DNA of 16,388 bases from Cytidiella melzeri (Eukaryota > Basidiomycota > Agaricomycetes > Polyporales > Irpicaceae): contig JABYQR010000613.1 in the NCBI GenBank assembly GCA_022592445.1, positions 1-16,388 on the forward strand, given 5' to 3'. Below the pieces are notes generated by a model. That model ran no database searches, was not told where the DNA came from, and saw nothing but the letters and a program-made list of their open reading frames with translations. A program made the position numbers and the translations under genes. Below, piece by piece: positions 1 through 9,189 of this stretch; within the stretch, counting starts at the first letter, position 1; every line of letters begins with the position of its first letter.

Positions 1-2493
1 ACGGCCAGTTGCACTTAAACCTCTGTTTCGGTTGGTCCTTCGACAGTGAACCACAATGATTAGTAGAGTGCGGTGTTGAAGATATTCATATACTCACCTG
101 ATGACACGATATCATACAGATTGTTGCGGCCGTGGTCATTCTCCCACTTCTGCACCTCTTCTGTCCATCTTGTCACGTTGTCCTCTGAGCGATCTTGCTT
201 GAAGTCGTTGTAAAGCTGCATATACTTAGCGCAGTCTTTCGTTGCTGCCGTAAGCCGCCTATGCAAAGTTTTCCCTGCGCGTGTATGAGATCTCCTAGCG
301 ACTGTAGATGACAACAAAGACAATCATACCAAGTCCCGTAAATTTCAGCCAGTTAGCCCAGCTGAAATGGTCTTCAAGCATATCGTGACACAAGCCTGGG
401 CCCATTTTGCGGACACTAGCCGAAGTTGCATCATGCCTGGACCAATTCCGTTCGATTTCTTCACCGTTGGTGCGACCAACGCCAGGCATGACGTTCAAAG
501 AGAACTTATGATGGTTCTTGCTCTTATGGCCCATAAAATGGTACTTGGGGATTGCGTAGCGTATGGAGCCACTTGGGATGCCGATCTGAACATGTGCGGG
601 TAGGTTTTGTAGTCGCTCAGCAAGGCGAGGTTCCCACTGGCATGCAATGTCATACGAGACAACCTTTTGCACATTGCGCGGCCCCTGGAGATACGCGGAC
701 GCAAAAACATAATCAATATTACAATACCTGTAGTTTTGCTCAGTACGACACATTAGCCAGTTAAAAAGATATGTACCTTTTACCCTTTTGCAGGTCTGCC
801 ACAGTGTGAGGCAGTATGAAACCGTGTTGTGCACAGACACACATAGCAACCCCAGTGGTTGTGTAGCCTTTTGACCACTTGGTGTTGGAGTGCATGAGCG
901 CCGCGAATCCAGTACATGTACTAATCTACGTTGTAGTTGATATTCATGAACTTGTATAAACCACGACAATAGCTATAACACTCACATTGTTCTTGTCCGT
1001 AATGTTCCGGAGGTACGTGCAATACTTCTCATCTTCGACAAAATATCCCCACCCCGATCCAAGTGCGGGGTCCCTTGCTTGATTGGATATAGCGCGTCAT
1101 TTGAGGCGGAAGTTTGCGTCTATTGCGACAAACATAGTGTATATGAACCTGATGAAGGACCACTATCAACGAGTGGCAAAACAGCATTGAAGGGCTGTAC
1201 TTACTTGAGGTCATCTGTGACGGCGTTCCAGTTGTCGGGCAGATTGTACTGCGGCATTGGGCACGCAGGACACTTGACAGTTAGATCTCCCGACTGAGTA
1301 CCTCTAACTCCAGTCGGATCGTGGCCGCGTCCAGATCTCTTCAACTTTTTCAAGTGACGCCACTCCCTGACTATGCGGAGAAAGCTCTTCATTCGATCCT
1401 GCAGATACCGGGCTTAGCAGTATATAATCAGATAAGAAGGTATACTTACGTAGCGATGACCTAAAGTCGTGTTGTCCGTGAGCTTCTCGAGAGTGGTGTA
1501 GTAGTCAAACGCCGTAACTTTGCTCTGGAGGGTGAGGACGTGGAACAGACGTAGCACGGCAAAGGTGCAGCAAGTTGATACCTCCATTAAGGTGGCGGGG
1601 TAGAGTCGGCGTTGAAGGAGCTGTTGAGCTCGCGAGCCAGACATATCAACTCTAGAGCATTGACAGTATTGCATGGAGACCGGATGGAAACCATCAGTGT
1701 GGATAACGATGAAGTCGCAATGGGCAGGGAACGGTGCTGGACATCGCGACCCTGGTTCATGTCCAAGCTGAATGACGAGGCCGAGATCCCGTAGGGTAAC
1801 CGGTCTAAAATACGACCCGTCCCAGCTCTACATGACGCACGTCAGAACAGAGTGATACCCGCCAACAATCATACAACGCACCTCGATTCTGTGGTATGGA
1901 TGGGACTGGTGAGCGTGAACACAACACGTCCTGCAAAGTAACAAACCCCCGTCACAACTGCTACAACGAAAGGTTGGGACGTTCTGCTGATGCACGGGAC
2001 ACGCCGGACACACGGTGGTGTCAATACCGGCAAGGCCATCGTGGCACAACAGCTTGTGTAATATGACCTGCCGCTCCTTTGCCCAGTCCTCGAGGGCTTG
2101 GTCATGCACCTGCAGAGTATGGTCAGTGACTGCAGAGAGCTGGGAGATAGTAAAGTGTACCTGCGTAGCGAACTGCCGCATCGAAGGTGCCGGTTCTTCA
2201 ATCTCGACATGCACGTCTGCAGCTTCGTCTTGCGCTGGTCCATAATCACCCTCTAAAGGCGGATGAGCACTAATGCCACCGCTAGAGCTGCGGCGACAGG
2301 TCGAGTCGGAGGGGGGTGGCGCATGACACAGCTGTGTTTTGCGTCGTACACGACGGCCATCTGCAGACAGGTCATCAATTTTTGCTTCGGTTGGTAGGCT
2401 GTTGATGGCATCCGCCAGTATGGAATACAGCTGAGTCGTGACGAATTTTCGCTTTCTCAGCATGATGGGCAGATATGAACGTAGCCGTGTCAT
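1..2493 (-). pseudogene. KDZ-family transposase with CxC2 cysteine cluster, decayed, 3' end beyond the window
   Basis: This is a transposase of the Kyakuja-Dileera-Zisupton superfamily. Eight exons splice in one frame: 2493-1882, 1827-1450, 1398-1205, 1148-986, 925-777, 727-330, 274-98 and 37-1; introns are 49-60 bp with GT/AG ends. Start is ATG 2493 or 2463 (MLRKRKFVTT). Visible blocks, in order: the CxC2 zinc-like cluster (CPACPVHQQN..FRCSSCDGGLLLCRTCC), LGLVIQLGH, LLQRRLYPATL, LTDN, a second CPACP, IDANFRLK, STCTGF, DLQKGKRYCNIDY, SYDIACQW, NVMPGVGRTNGEEIERNW, and DDHF-like EDHFSWANW. The likely acidic catalytic residues (IDANF, YDIACQW, GEEIERNW) are present. It is broken by TGA at 1097-1099, inside the LK-R-AIS block, and TAA at 15-17. 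Against the family consensus as I remember it, TNGE (usually TDGE), CAQH (usually CARH) and GKRY (usually GERY) look degraded. Family assignment is strong; loss of function is inferred from the stops. Confidence 0.93.
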
Positions 2494-2512
2494 ACAAGCC
2501 AGAAGGAAGAGG

Positions 2513-2966
2513 AAGAGAGGGGGGAATGAGAGTCGACATGACTCTACAAGCTACTGCGGTCAAGGTCCAAATTCATGATAGATTATGGTAATGCTCCATT
2601 TTGCTCTTGCCGACGCCGTCGGGACTATCAAAACTTGACAACAGGGTCTACTGATCAAATGCGTTGCTTGGACTGGAAGAGTGTTGACAGCATTTGCCGG
2701 TGTGCAATGAAGCTAATCACGAGTCGCGACAAACGTCTGCTTTCGCAGCATAGTGGAGGAGAACATTGCTATTTCATGCAAGTTGACTTGCACAAATGGG
2801 AGTAGGAGAGGGGGTGAATGAAAGTCAAGATGACTCTACGGGACTGTGGTCAAGTTTGGTTTGAGGCTCAATTTTTTATTACTGTGATGCTTCATACTGA
2901 GCTTGCTGAAAATGGCGCTGTCGGGACTGTCAAAAACCTGACGGCAAGCTCCACAGATCAAATGCG
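2513..2966 (+). repeat. Diverged direct repeat pair, 292-bp period, upstream of the KDZ gene
   Basis: Copy A (about 2513-2663) and copy B (about 2805-2966) align along their length with small indels. Shared blocks in order are a purine-rich GAGGGGG..GAATGA, AGTC-A-ATGACTCTAC, GGTCAAG, CGTCGGGACT or its variant CTGTCGGGACT, and GATCAAATGCG. About 140 bp of unrelated-looking sequence separates them. Copy A ends some 20 bp upstream of the KDZ start, so the pair lies in what would be the KDZ promoter or the 5' subterminal part of that element. I see no open reading frame common to both copies. Whether they are subterminal transposase-binding repeats, duplicated promoter or a remnant of another element cannot be decided here. 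Confidence 0.7.
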
Positions 2967-4160
2967 CTATGGATTGTGATGCGACTTCAGCAGGCGTACA
3001 ATATAGCACAATGCCGTACGCACCAGGCACATTTCGAGGGACAGCGTCACCTGCACGCCTTGCCAGTCAGAAATGACATTGTAGTTACACTGGACCAAAG
3101 ACTGGTAAAGTGTAGTGTGTCGTCCTAGTGTGTTGAGGACAGTCTTTCGTAGCAGATGGAAGAGCGTTGAAATCTACAGAAACCAGTTAGCCGCAAGATT
3201 TGCCACACTACGTAGTGCGAACACATACATACCTACGGTGTACGCCTGTATAGAATCTGGTGCGAGTCTCCCTCAAGTCTCAAGGGTGCTTCATATTGTC
3301 CAGTGGTGGGTAAGGCTCTCGTAGCATGAGGAAACACGACAAAGAGGACAGGAAATCGATGGGACTCGCGTTGGTACAGACAGGCGCTGGGGTTACAAGA
3401 TCAAAACATACCATATATGGCAGGTCAGTGCTATGTTCAACACGTCCGGGAACGATGTGTATTTGAGTTGTGCGTGAAAAAAAATTTGGAGCATAGTTTA
3501 CACATCTGTTTGAACTGGTTCCGCATAATCCGAGCCTCGACACCTCTTGTTTGTCTTTTTAATACTCAAGAACAAGATGACCGAGTAAGTACGGTAACAA
3601 AAGGTAGTACCGCACGCACAGATCATGCGACACACATACAGCATATTTTAACACACATACAACGAGATTCATACATACATAATCTAACTTGGTACCTCCG
3701 TTGCATGCAAACGCGGAAAATGTTGGTAGCAGCATGTAGGCATCTTCCAACGTACTAGTACTAATGCCATACGTCGGACTGCATTGCAGCATTGACAGAC
3801 GGTGAATGTCATCGGACTAGGAGGGACGCTAAAATATACCTACAGTAGCACCATACATAAGTCAGTTGCATGAAAAAAGCCCCTGATACTCTCTGTACGC
3901 AGCTCCGTGCTCCCTATGATGTTTTGAACATATCATAACATTTGACAATACACGCAAGCGCCCGTTTTGTTGAGCATCGGTTTGCGCAATCATGCACATA
4001 TTGCCTTATTTACTTATGTGATGTTGCATCCAACAAGTTTCGTGATTCAAGACATATATATTAAAAGCAGGGGGGATATATCAAGAAATATACAGCGACG
4101 CCCAGACAGCAGACAGAGGGCAGCGGAACGGACAGACAACCAATGAAGAGCACACAACAA
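2967..4160. other. Gene-free stretch
   Basis: I find no supportable gene here on either strand. Open frames are short, lack family resemblance and do not splice into longer ones. The stretch holds a perfect 12-bp palindrome (CACTACGTAGTG, near 3209-3220) and CATA-rich simple sequence near 3625-3685. The right end is the far downstream flank of the minus-strand gene at 4267-5612. Confidence 0.6.
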
Positions 4161-4170
4161 GCGGACTACA

Positions 4171-4220
4171 GACGACACAACAACACAACAACAACACAAC
4201 AAAACAACAACAAAACAAGA
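4171..4220 (+). repeat. CAA/ACAAC simple repeat in the 3' flank of the minus-strand gene
   Basis: About 50 bp of irregular CAA, ACAAC and ACAAAAC units. Read on the minus strand this becomes a U/G-rich UUGUUG-type tract about 50-95 nt downstream of the stop codon at 4267-4269, so it probably lies in the 3' untranslated region of that gene. Confidence 0.85.
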
Positions 4221-4266
4221 ACTGCGATAGCCAGCATGTATAGGGCAGGGGAGGGATGGTGAGATA

Positions 4267-5612
4267 TCAGGCACATCGACGAGCATACTCCTCCTCGGCC
4301 TCTTGAGGCGAGTCGCATTCGAAGTGCCATCCCCTCTTCTCGTGCTGCGCAGCATTGTAGCTTGCCCTACATGAATGTTAGCGTTAGCGTTTGCAGGAGA
4401 TCCAGATGACAACATGATGCAGAGCACTTACCAATCATAGAAGACGCCAGGATTACGGCCGACAATGACCACATAACCCTTTGTAGGGCCAGGAGCTGGC
4501 GCCTTGCCTGCCGACTTCCCAGGCTTGACCTCACTCTTGACACGAATGGCCGGCGTGAAGTCCTTGCGAGCAGACGACTCGTCCTCGTCCTCGTCTTTGA
4601 CCTTGGTAGCCTTGCAGGTGCGCTTGGAAGAACTCGATGTCTCCATGTCAACCTTGCAGGGCCTACCTGCCGTGCGAGTGCGCTTAGAGACGTGAGTGAA
4701 ACCGTCAAGCAGAGAGACAGAGGTAGCGGTCATGGAAGTGACAGACGAGATGGTTGGCAATGCTGGGGACTCCGCGGAAGGAGTCGTCGCAGAAGTGATG
4801 TTGACATTTTCAGTGGCCGCAAAATTGGCTGCATCAGCACGTGCCTGCAGCACGACGAGTCTGACAGGAATTCCAAATATCGAGCGGGGGTGGATCAACC
4901 TCGTGACGCGGCCAGTTTCGTATGCGTCGACCCAGGCCCCAAAAGCTTCCTCTATGGTGCTTGCGCGGAAGTGGCAATTAGCGGGCCAAACGGTAACAAG
5001 GCTGTTTGTTGTGCCCCTGCAAACATCAGATACATCAGCGATCTGTGGTCCCATATGTATAGTGACTTACCAGTCTCGTAGAACACCTGAGAACTCCCCA
5101 TTAATGATGACATAAGCCCAGCTTAGGCGAGACACCTCGACAGGGAGACCATGAGGGTCGTCAACGAGGGTCTCACCCTCAGCAAGCATGTCCAGCGCAG
5201 TGAACCGCCGCTTGTTGTTGACAGGCGACGTGGGCCGCCGCGAATTTTTGGCGGACTCGCTATAATCCGATGAGCAATGTATCCAACGAATTTTGCTCAT
5301 CAATTACCTGACGGAGACGGAGCTCATCCTCTCGTTGAGGTCGTCGACAGAGCATGTGTCCGACGACAAGTAGTCGTCATCACTTGCAGGAGCTTCAGCG
5401 CACTCGGGCGTGTTATTGCGAGTGCGAGGTGCAACAAACCTGGGCGTCGTTGAGCGCAGGGGAGGGACTTGGGGGAGCCGGTTGGGGCCGTGAATAGGGC
5501 AGACACAAGTACAGATGGGGAGGCTGTGGCACATACTGAGCAGGATGGTGATGGTACAAGAGATAGTCGAGAAGGGAGCAAATATTGGGACAGATGGCTT
5601 ATATTGTGCCAT
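4267..5612 (-). CDS. Protein with two viroplasmin/RNase H1 N-terminal-like modules, no RNase H domain
   Basis: Four exons splice cleanly: 5612-5308, 5259-5071, 5016-4432 and 4366-4267 (introns 48, 54 and 65 bp, all GT-AG), giving about 392 aa. The start is the first in-frame ATG (MAQYKPSV). Residues about 149-205 contain AYVIINGEFSGVLRDW, then FRASTIEEAFGAWVDAYETG. Residues about 346-392 contain YVVIVGRNPGVFYDW, then KRGWHFECDSPQEAEEEYARRCA. Both follow the YVV-G--PGVF-DW...F-S--EA pattern of the viroplasmin/RNase H1 N-terminal fold, which in RNase H1 binds RNA:DNA hybrid. No catalytic RNase H domain follows. Both modules are interrupted by an intron just after the conserved Trp. The linker is Ser/Thr-rich, then strongly charged, with a basic patch and a VKSE motif that fits the sumoylation consensus. 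The N-terminus has a short Cys cluster (CTCVC). A nucleic-acid-binding role is inferred only. It is divergent from the gene at 5750. Confidence 0.85.
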
Positions 5613-5749
5613 CAAGAAGCAGCGCCAGTGCTATCTCAGAGAGGAGCCAATGCCGTGAGTTGCACGCGCAAGCCATACAGGAGTAAACAGCACGTTGAGA
5701 GAGTCCCGTGTATTGAGGAGAATAATACTTCATTCTCGTCTTGCCCGCC
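5613..5749. promoter_or_regulatory. 137-bp shared intergenic region between divergent genes
   Basis: The start codons at 5612 (minus) and 5750 (plus) are separated by only 137 bp, so both promoters must lie here or overlap the 5' exons. I see no clear TATA box on either side. A bidirectional promoter is inferred from geometry alone. Confidence 0.5.
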
Positions 5750-8700
5750 ATGTCTGAGCTCACAAATACGCCAGCGCAACCAACAACGATTGTTTCCCAG
5801 CTGCCTACAAGCAAGACAGCAGTTCCAGACAATGTGTTCTTGACTATAGGAGGGCCTGCAGAGGATGCGAGAGGCGAGGCTCAACGCGTTGATGGTGACA
5901 ACAGCGGGAAAAGTGCCTCAGACCAAGTAGGATGTGATGAGGACGGCAAGAAAGAGGAAGAGGAGGACGGCGAGGATGGCGACAAGAATGGCAAAGATGG
6001 CGACGAGGACGGTGATGAGCACGGTGAGGACGACAAGGGCGATGAGTCGGTAGGAGTCGATATCCACCAGCTCCAAAAGTCAAAGTCAAAGGCACAGAAA
6101 GCAGCTGCGAAGGGGGGTAAAGCAGGTTACCAGGGCCGTTTTGTTGGTCCAATGGCGGACTTTCTTGACACCTATATCGACACCTACCTCAGCATTTAGA
6201 AAGGAAAGAGAGGCAAGAATCCAGAGCTGGAGCAGTTCTGGCATATGGTGCACGCGGCGTTTTGGGGAAAGTTCACCTGGCAAGAGGCTCGCGTTGGAAT
6301 AAAGGATGCGGATAAGAAGAAAAATGAGCACACCGTAATGATCACCACCAATGAGGCAAGTACGTACGCTCGAGAAGTAGAGCAAGATCTTGACAAGTTT
6401 TCACAGTCACTTAAGGGTTACTTCAGATGGCGCAGCCAGGCTGTGCGAAACAGGACGGATAATCTGTGGAACAGCATGCTGCAGGCACTGAGGACGCCAC
6501 AAGGACATGCACCCCGTCGTCTCCCAGCATGGCAATTCTGGCAAAAGCTGCATTCCACAGAAATCAAGAAGGAATACGACATTCGTATCATTACGTCGGC
6601 AACGGAGGGTCTTGCCTTGCACGGCAAGATAGCACGCAATTTCTTTGACAAGCTTCCCCAAGCGGAGCAGGAGGACTGGGCCGTGAAAGCTGAGGCTCAT
6701 TGGAAGGCACTAAGCGAGAAATATGTAGTGGCGTCGAGCAGCCAGCCGTCTTTCAACGCTGATGCACAACACGAGTGAGTACAAGCTTTCAAATTCAGTG
6801 GTTACAACACTCACCATCTTGATTGACAGAGCACGAGAACGTCTCTCGCACGTTGTTATGCCATTGCTGGAGAAAATCGCGGAGTATACTGGTTTCACAT
6901 CTTTATGCCTTCTGGGGGGTTGTTTGGTCACATCGGGTGATCAGCCTAAGTACTCCGTTGCTGTGGTCAGTCACGGCAAGACGAATGATGCTGTCCCTCG
7001 CGATATTGCGTTGTTCGACCCTGAAGCCTTCAGAGAGAAGTTCATGCCGTACTACCTGCAGTTTGTGTCTCGCACGAAACGTGAGTAAATCTACACGGTG
7101 GATGCGCACATACTAACAGCAGTTTCAGGTGAGACTGAACCTGCACCCGCTGCCAGATCCACCGCTAGTACCTCTGACGTCAATCCTATTCCCGTGGACT
7201 ATGTAATACCGACTGAAGTCACTGCAAACGCCAAGCAGCCCGTTGACGAGTTAGACCAAGACCCTGCTCCTGCGGCCAAGAAAAAGAGCCGTAAGAAATG
7301 CCGTACAGCTACAGACAAAGGAACAGTCTGTGCCACCGAGCAGGGGGGACCAGCTGCTGAGCCGACACCCACCAGTACTCATACTCCCAGACCACGCGCG
7401 AAGGGCAAAAAGCCAGCGGCTGTTTTGAGGGAAGATGTGCCGACTGACATCATGGTGTGGCTGGGTTCGCTCAGTCAGAGAGAGCAGCAGCAAAAGGCAC
7501 AAGAATGGGCTGACTTGCCAGAGCGGAAGTGGGATCGCGAGTGTAGGATCGTGAGGAACCAGCTACTGCTGAGCAGGATAGGGCTCAGCGGGGCCAATAG
7601 CCTTTTTGAGGAATCTGGAGCATCCCGTGCGCCTGAGCCCGAGCCCAAGCCTGCCTCGGGCGCTCTACCACCCACAACCGCGACTCCCACTACTGAGCAG
7701 CCAGCACTCAGTTCACGCTCCTCCTCTCTGTCGGTCACAACACGTCAGCCTACACTCAACACTGCCGACACCGCTACGGCGGGTGCTGAACTCTTCCCTA
7801 CGCCTACTCTCATTGAGCCCGCTGTGGTGACCGTCCCTGTCCCTCCTGTCTCAGTTACTGGGTACCTGTCAAACCCGACTGCTGTACTTGCCTCCCCTGT
7901 TGTTCAGCCTGTGCCAGAGGATACATCAGCTCCACTATCCTCGCAGGAGGTAGAAGCATCCTTTGAGCAACCCGTCCCAAGCCCAAGCACATCCGCCGCA
8001 CCAGCATCCGATAGCAGCCAAAACTCACTTTCAGTTCAGCACGCTCCCAGCAACACGTCTTCCACGTCGGACGTAGATCTCAAAGCCATTGCCAATGCTG
8101 TGGACAAGTCAGCGTGGCCAAAATGGCTTTCAGTTCAATATACGCGACTGATGGCTGAAGATGTCCCACCTGAGCACAAGGCTACGTGGATGCGGATAAT
8201 CTTGAATTGGGTTCAGACTGAGGAGGTGTGTGGGTTTGTCGAGCAGGTATGCACGCGTCGCTTGCTGTGTAACCTATGCCTGATCTGACGTTATGCAGCG
8301 CCTCGGACTCGCAACAGGTAATTGTCCCTCTGAAGTACACACATAGATCAAGAATGCGCGCCATACTAGAGTGATTGTCAAGAGCCAGCACACGTTTAGT
8401 GCAGCGTGGCTTAGGTGGTGGAGCAGCATCAATCCCGAATGGTGCCAACGCGACGCGGACGGCCATCTCGAGCTGACAACACGAGGCTCTGGCAATTGGT
8501 CGAATATTCACATCTGTGGCATCAATGGTATGGTCACTGTGCTGGCCGTGCTGGCATCCTACCGCAAATGTGTTTCAGCCGACGCGTGGCACGCATCTGC
8601 TGCTGATGTCTTGTGGGTGACCGAGGAGCTCTTAGCATCCACAAGGATTGGTAGGCACGAGAGGTATGTATGCTAGGCTAGTGTAACCAATCGCATGCTG

Positions 8701-8796
8701 ATATCTCAAAGGGCGAACAAACGAGCGGCGGACGAGGGTGAGGACGAGGACGAAGAGGGCGAAGATGTAGAGCGCCCATGCAAGCGTTGCAAATAG
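5750..8796 (+). CDS. Large uncharacterised protein with one in-frame TAG (possible pseudogene or exitron)
   Basis: Exons 5750-6774, 6830-7080, 7129-8246, 8299-8317, 8372-8663 and 8712-8796 join in frame across 48-55 bp introns, giving 929 codons including TAG at 6197-6199 (codon 150). The start is ATG 5750 (MSELTNTPAQ). In order: a Glu/Asp/Gly-rich acidic tract (codons about 64-101); a Lys-rich stretch; GRFVGPMADFLDTYIDTYLSI; after the TAG, KGKRGKNPELEQFWHMVHAAFWGKFTW; GYFRWRSQAV; LPAWQFWQKLHSTEIKKEYD; NFFDKLPQAEQEDWAVKAEAHW; a long Pro/Ser/Thr-rich linker; a Trp-rich C-terminal block (WLRWWSSINPEW, then NWSNIHICGINGMVTVLAVL); and an acidic-basic tail ending CKRCK. It resembles hypothetical proteins that I recall as common in Agaricomycetes; no function is known to me. 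The frame stays open and introns stay intact on both sides of the TAG, so it is a recent nonsense change, read through, or spliced out. Confidence 0.82.
5935..6050 (+). repeat. Imperfect GAC/GAT-GGC coding repeat (acidic Gly-Asp-Glu tract)
   Basis: Irregular 9-12 nt units of the type GAGGATGGCGAC encode an EEEEDGEDGDKNGKDGDEDGDE-like tract. This is a low-complexity region of the gene at 5750-8796 and a likely site of length variation between strains. The long minus-strand frame opposite it is only its shadow. Confidence 0.8.
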
Positions 8797-9189
8797 AGGT
8801 TTCTGGCTTCTTGAGTGCTTGCTATTATCCTGATATCCCCCATACTGTGTCCCATAGCTGTGTACCCGTAGTATCGACTGTTTATTGAACCGTGCGAGTA
8901 CTTTCCATATGCAGTATATAGCGGACAAAGCGCCTGAGTCTACGCAAAAGCCCAAATCCTGGTTCCAAGACGCTGAAGTAAAGGATTAATGATGGGAGAC
9001 GCTTTGGTATGCCCAAAATGGCAGGGGCAGCACTGCCATCAATGGCAGAAGCCATGCCGAGACTTGCCGACAAGCCTGCAGACCAGCAGTGCCCTACCTG
9101 TAGGCCTAAACGTGCAGTCAGAAAATATCCCCCTAATGATGTATCAAGCTGTAGGAATAAAGGCTTGCTATGATGCATTAGTACTGAGC
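8797..9189. other. Gene-free stretch between the uncharacterised gene and the Ty3 remnant
   Basis: No supportable gene. It holds the 3' flank of the plus-strand gene ending at 8796 and, further right, sequence that grades into the Ty3 remnant. The open frame from 8989 only becomes recognisable as retroelement near 9190. I did not find terminal repeats marking the left edge of either unit. Confidence 0.55.

Noticed and set aside
1079..1148. Possibility that the KDZ TGA at 1097-1099 lies in an intron
   Set aside because: The conserved reading continues in the same frame on both sides (ANFRLK, then RAISNQARDPALGSGWGYF), with no good donor/acceptor pair around it.
1869..2249. Second minus-strand frame inside KDZ exon 1
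   Set aside because: Wrong frame; the overlapping frame contains the CxC2 cysteine cluster and splices in phase to the next KDZ exon.
3209..3220. 12-bp palindrome CACTACGTAGTG
   Set aside because: Perfect but isolated; no partner copy, gene or repeat nearby gives it a meaning.
3280..3758. Open frames of 77-113 aa on both strands
   Set aside because: No recognisable motif, no splice continuity, compositions typical of random sequence; left as gene-free.
5844..6152. Minus-strand open frame rich in His, Arg and Pro
   Set aside because: It is the exact shadow of the acidic Gly-Asp repeat in the plus-strand gene, has no family resemblance, and does not splice to anything.
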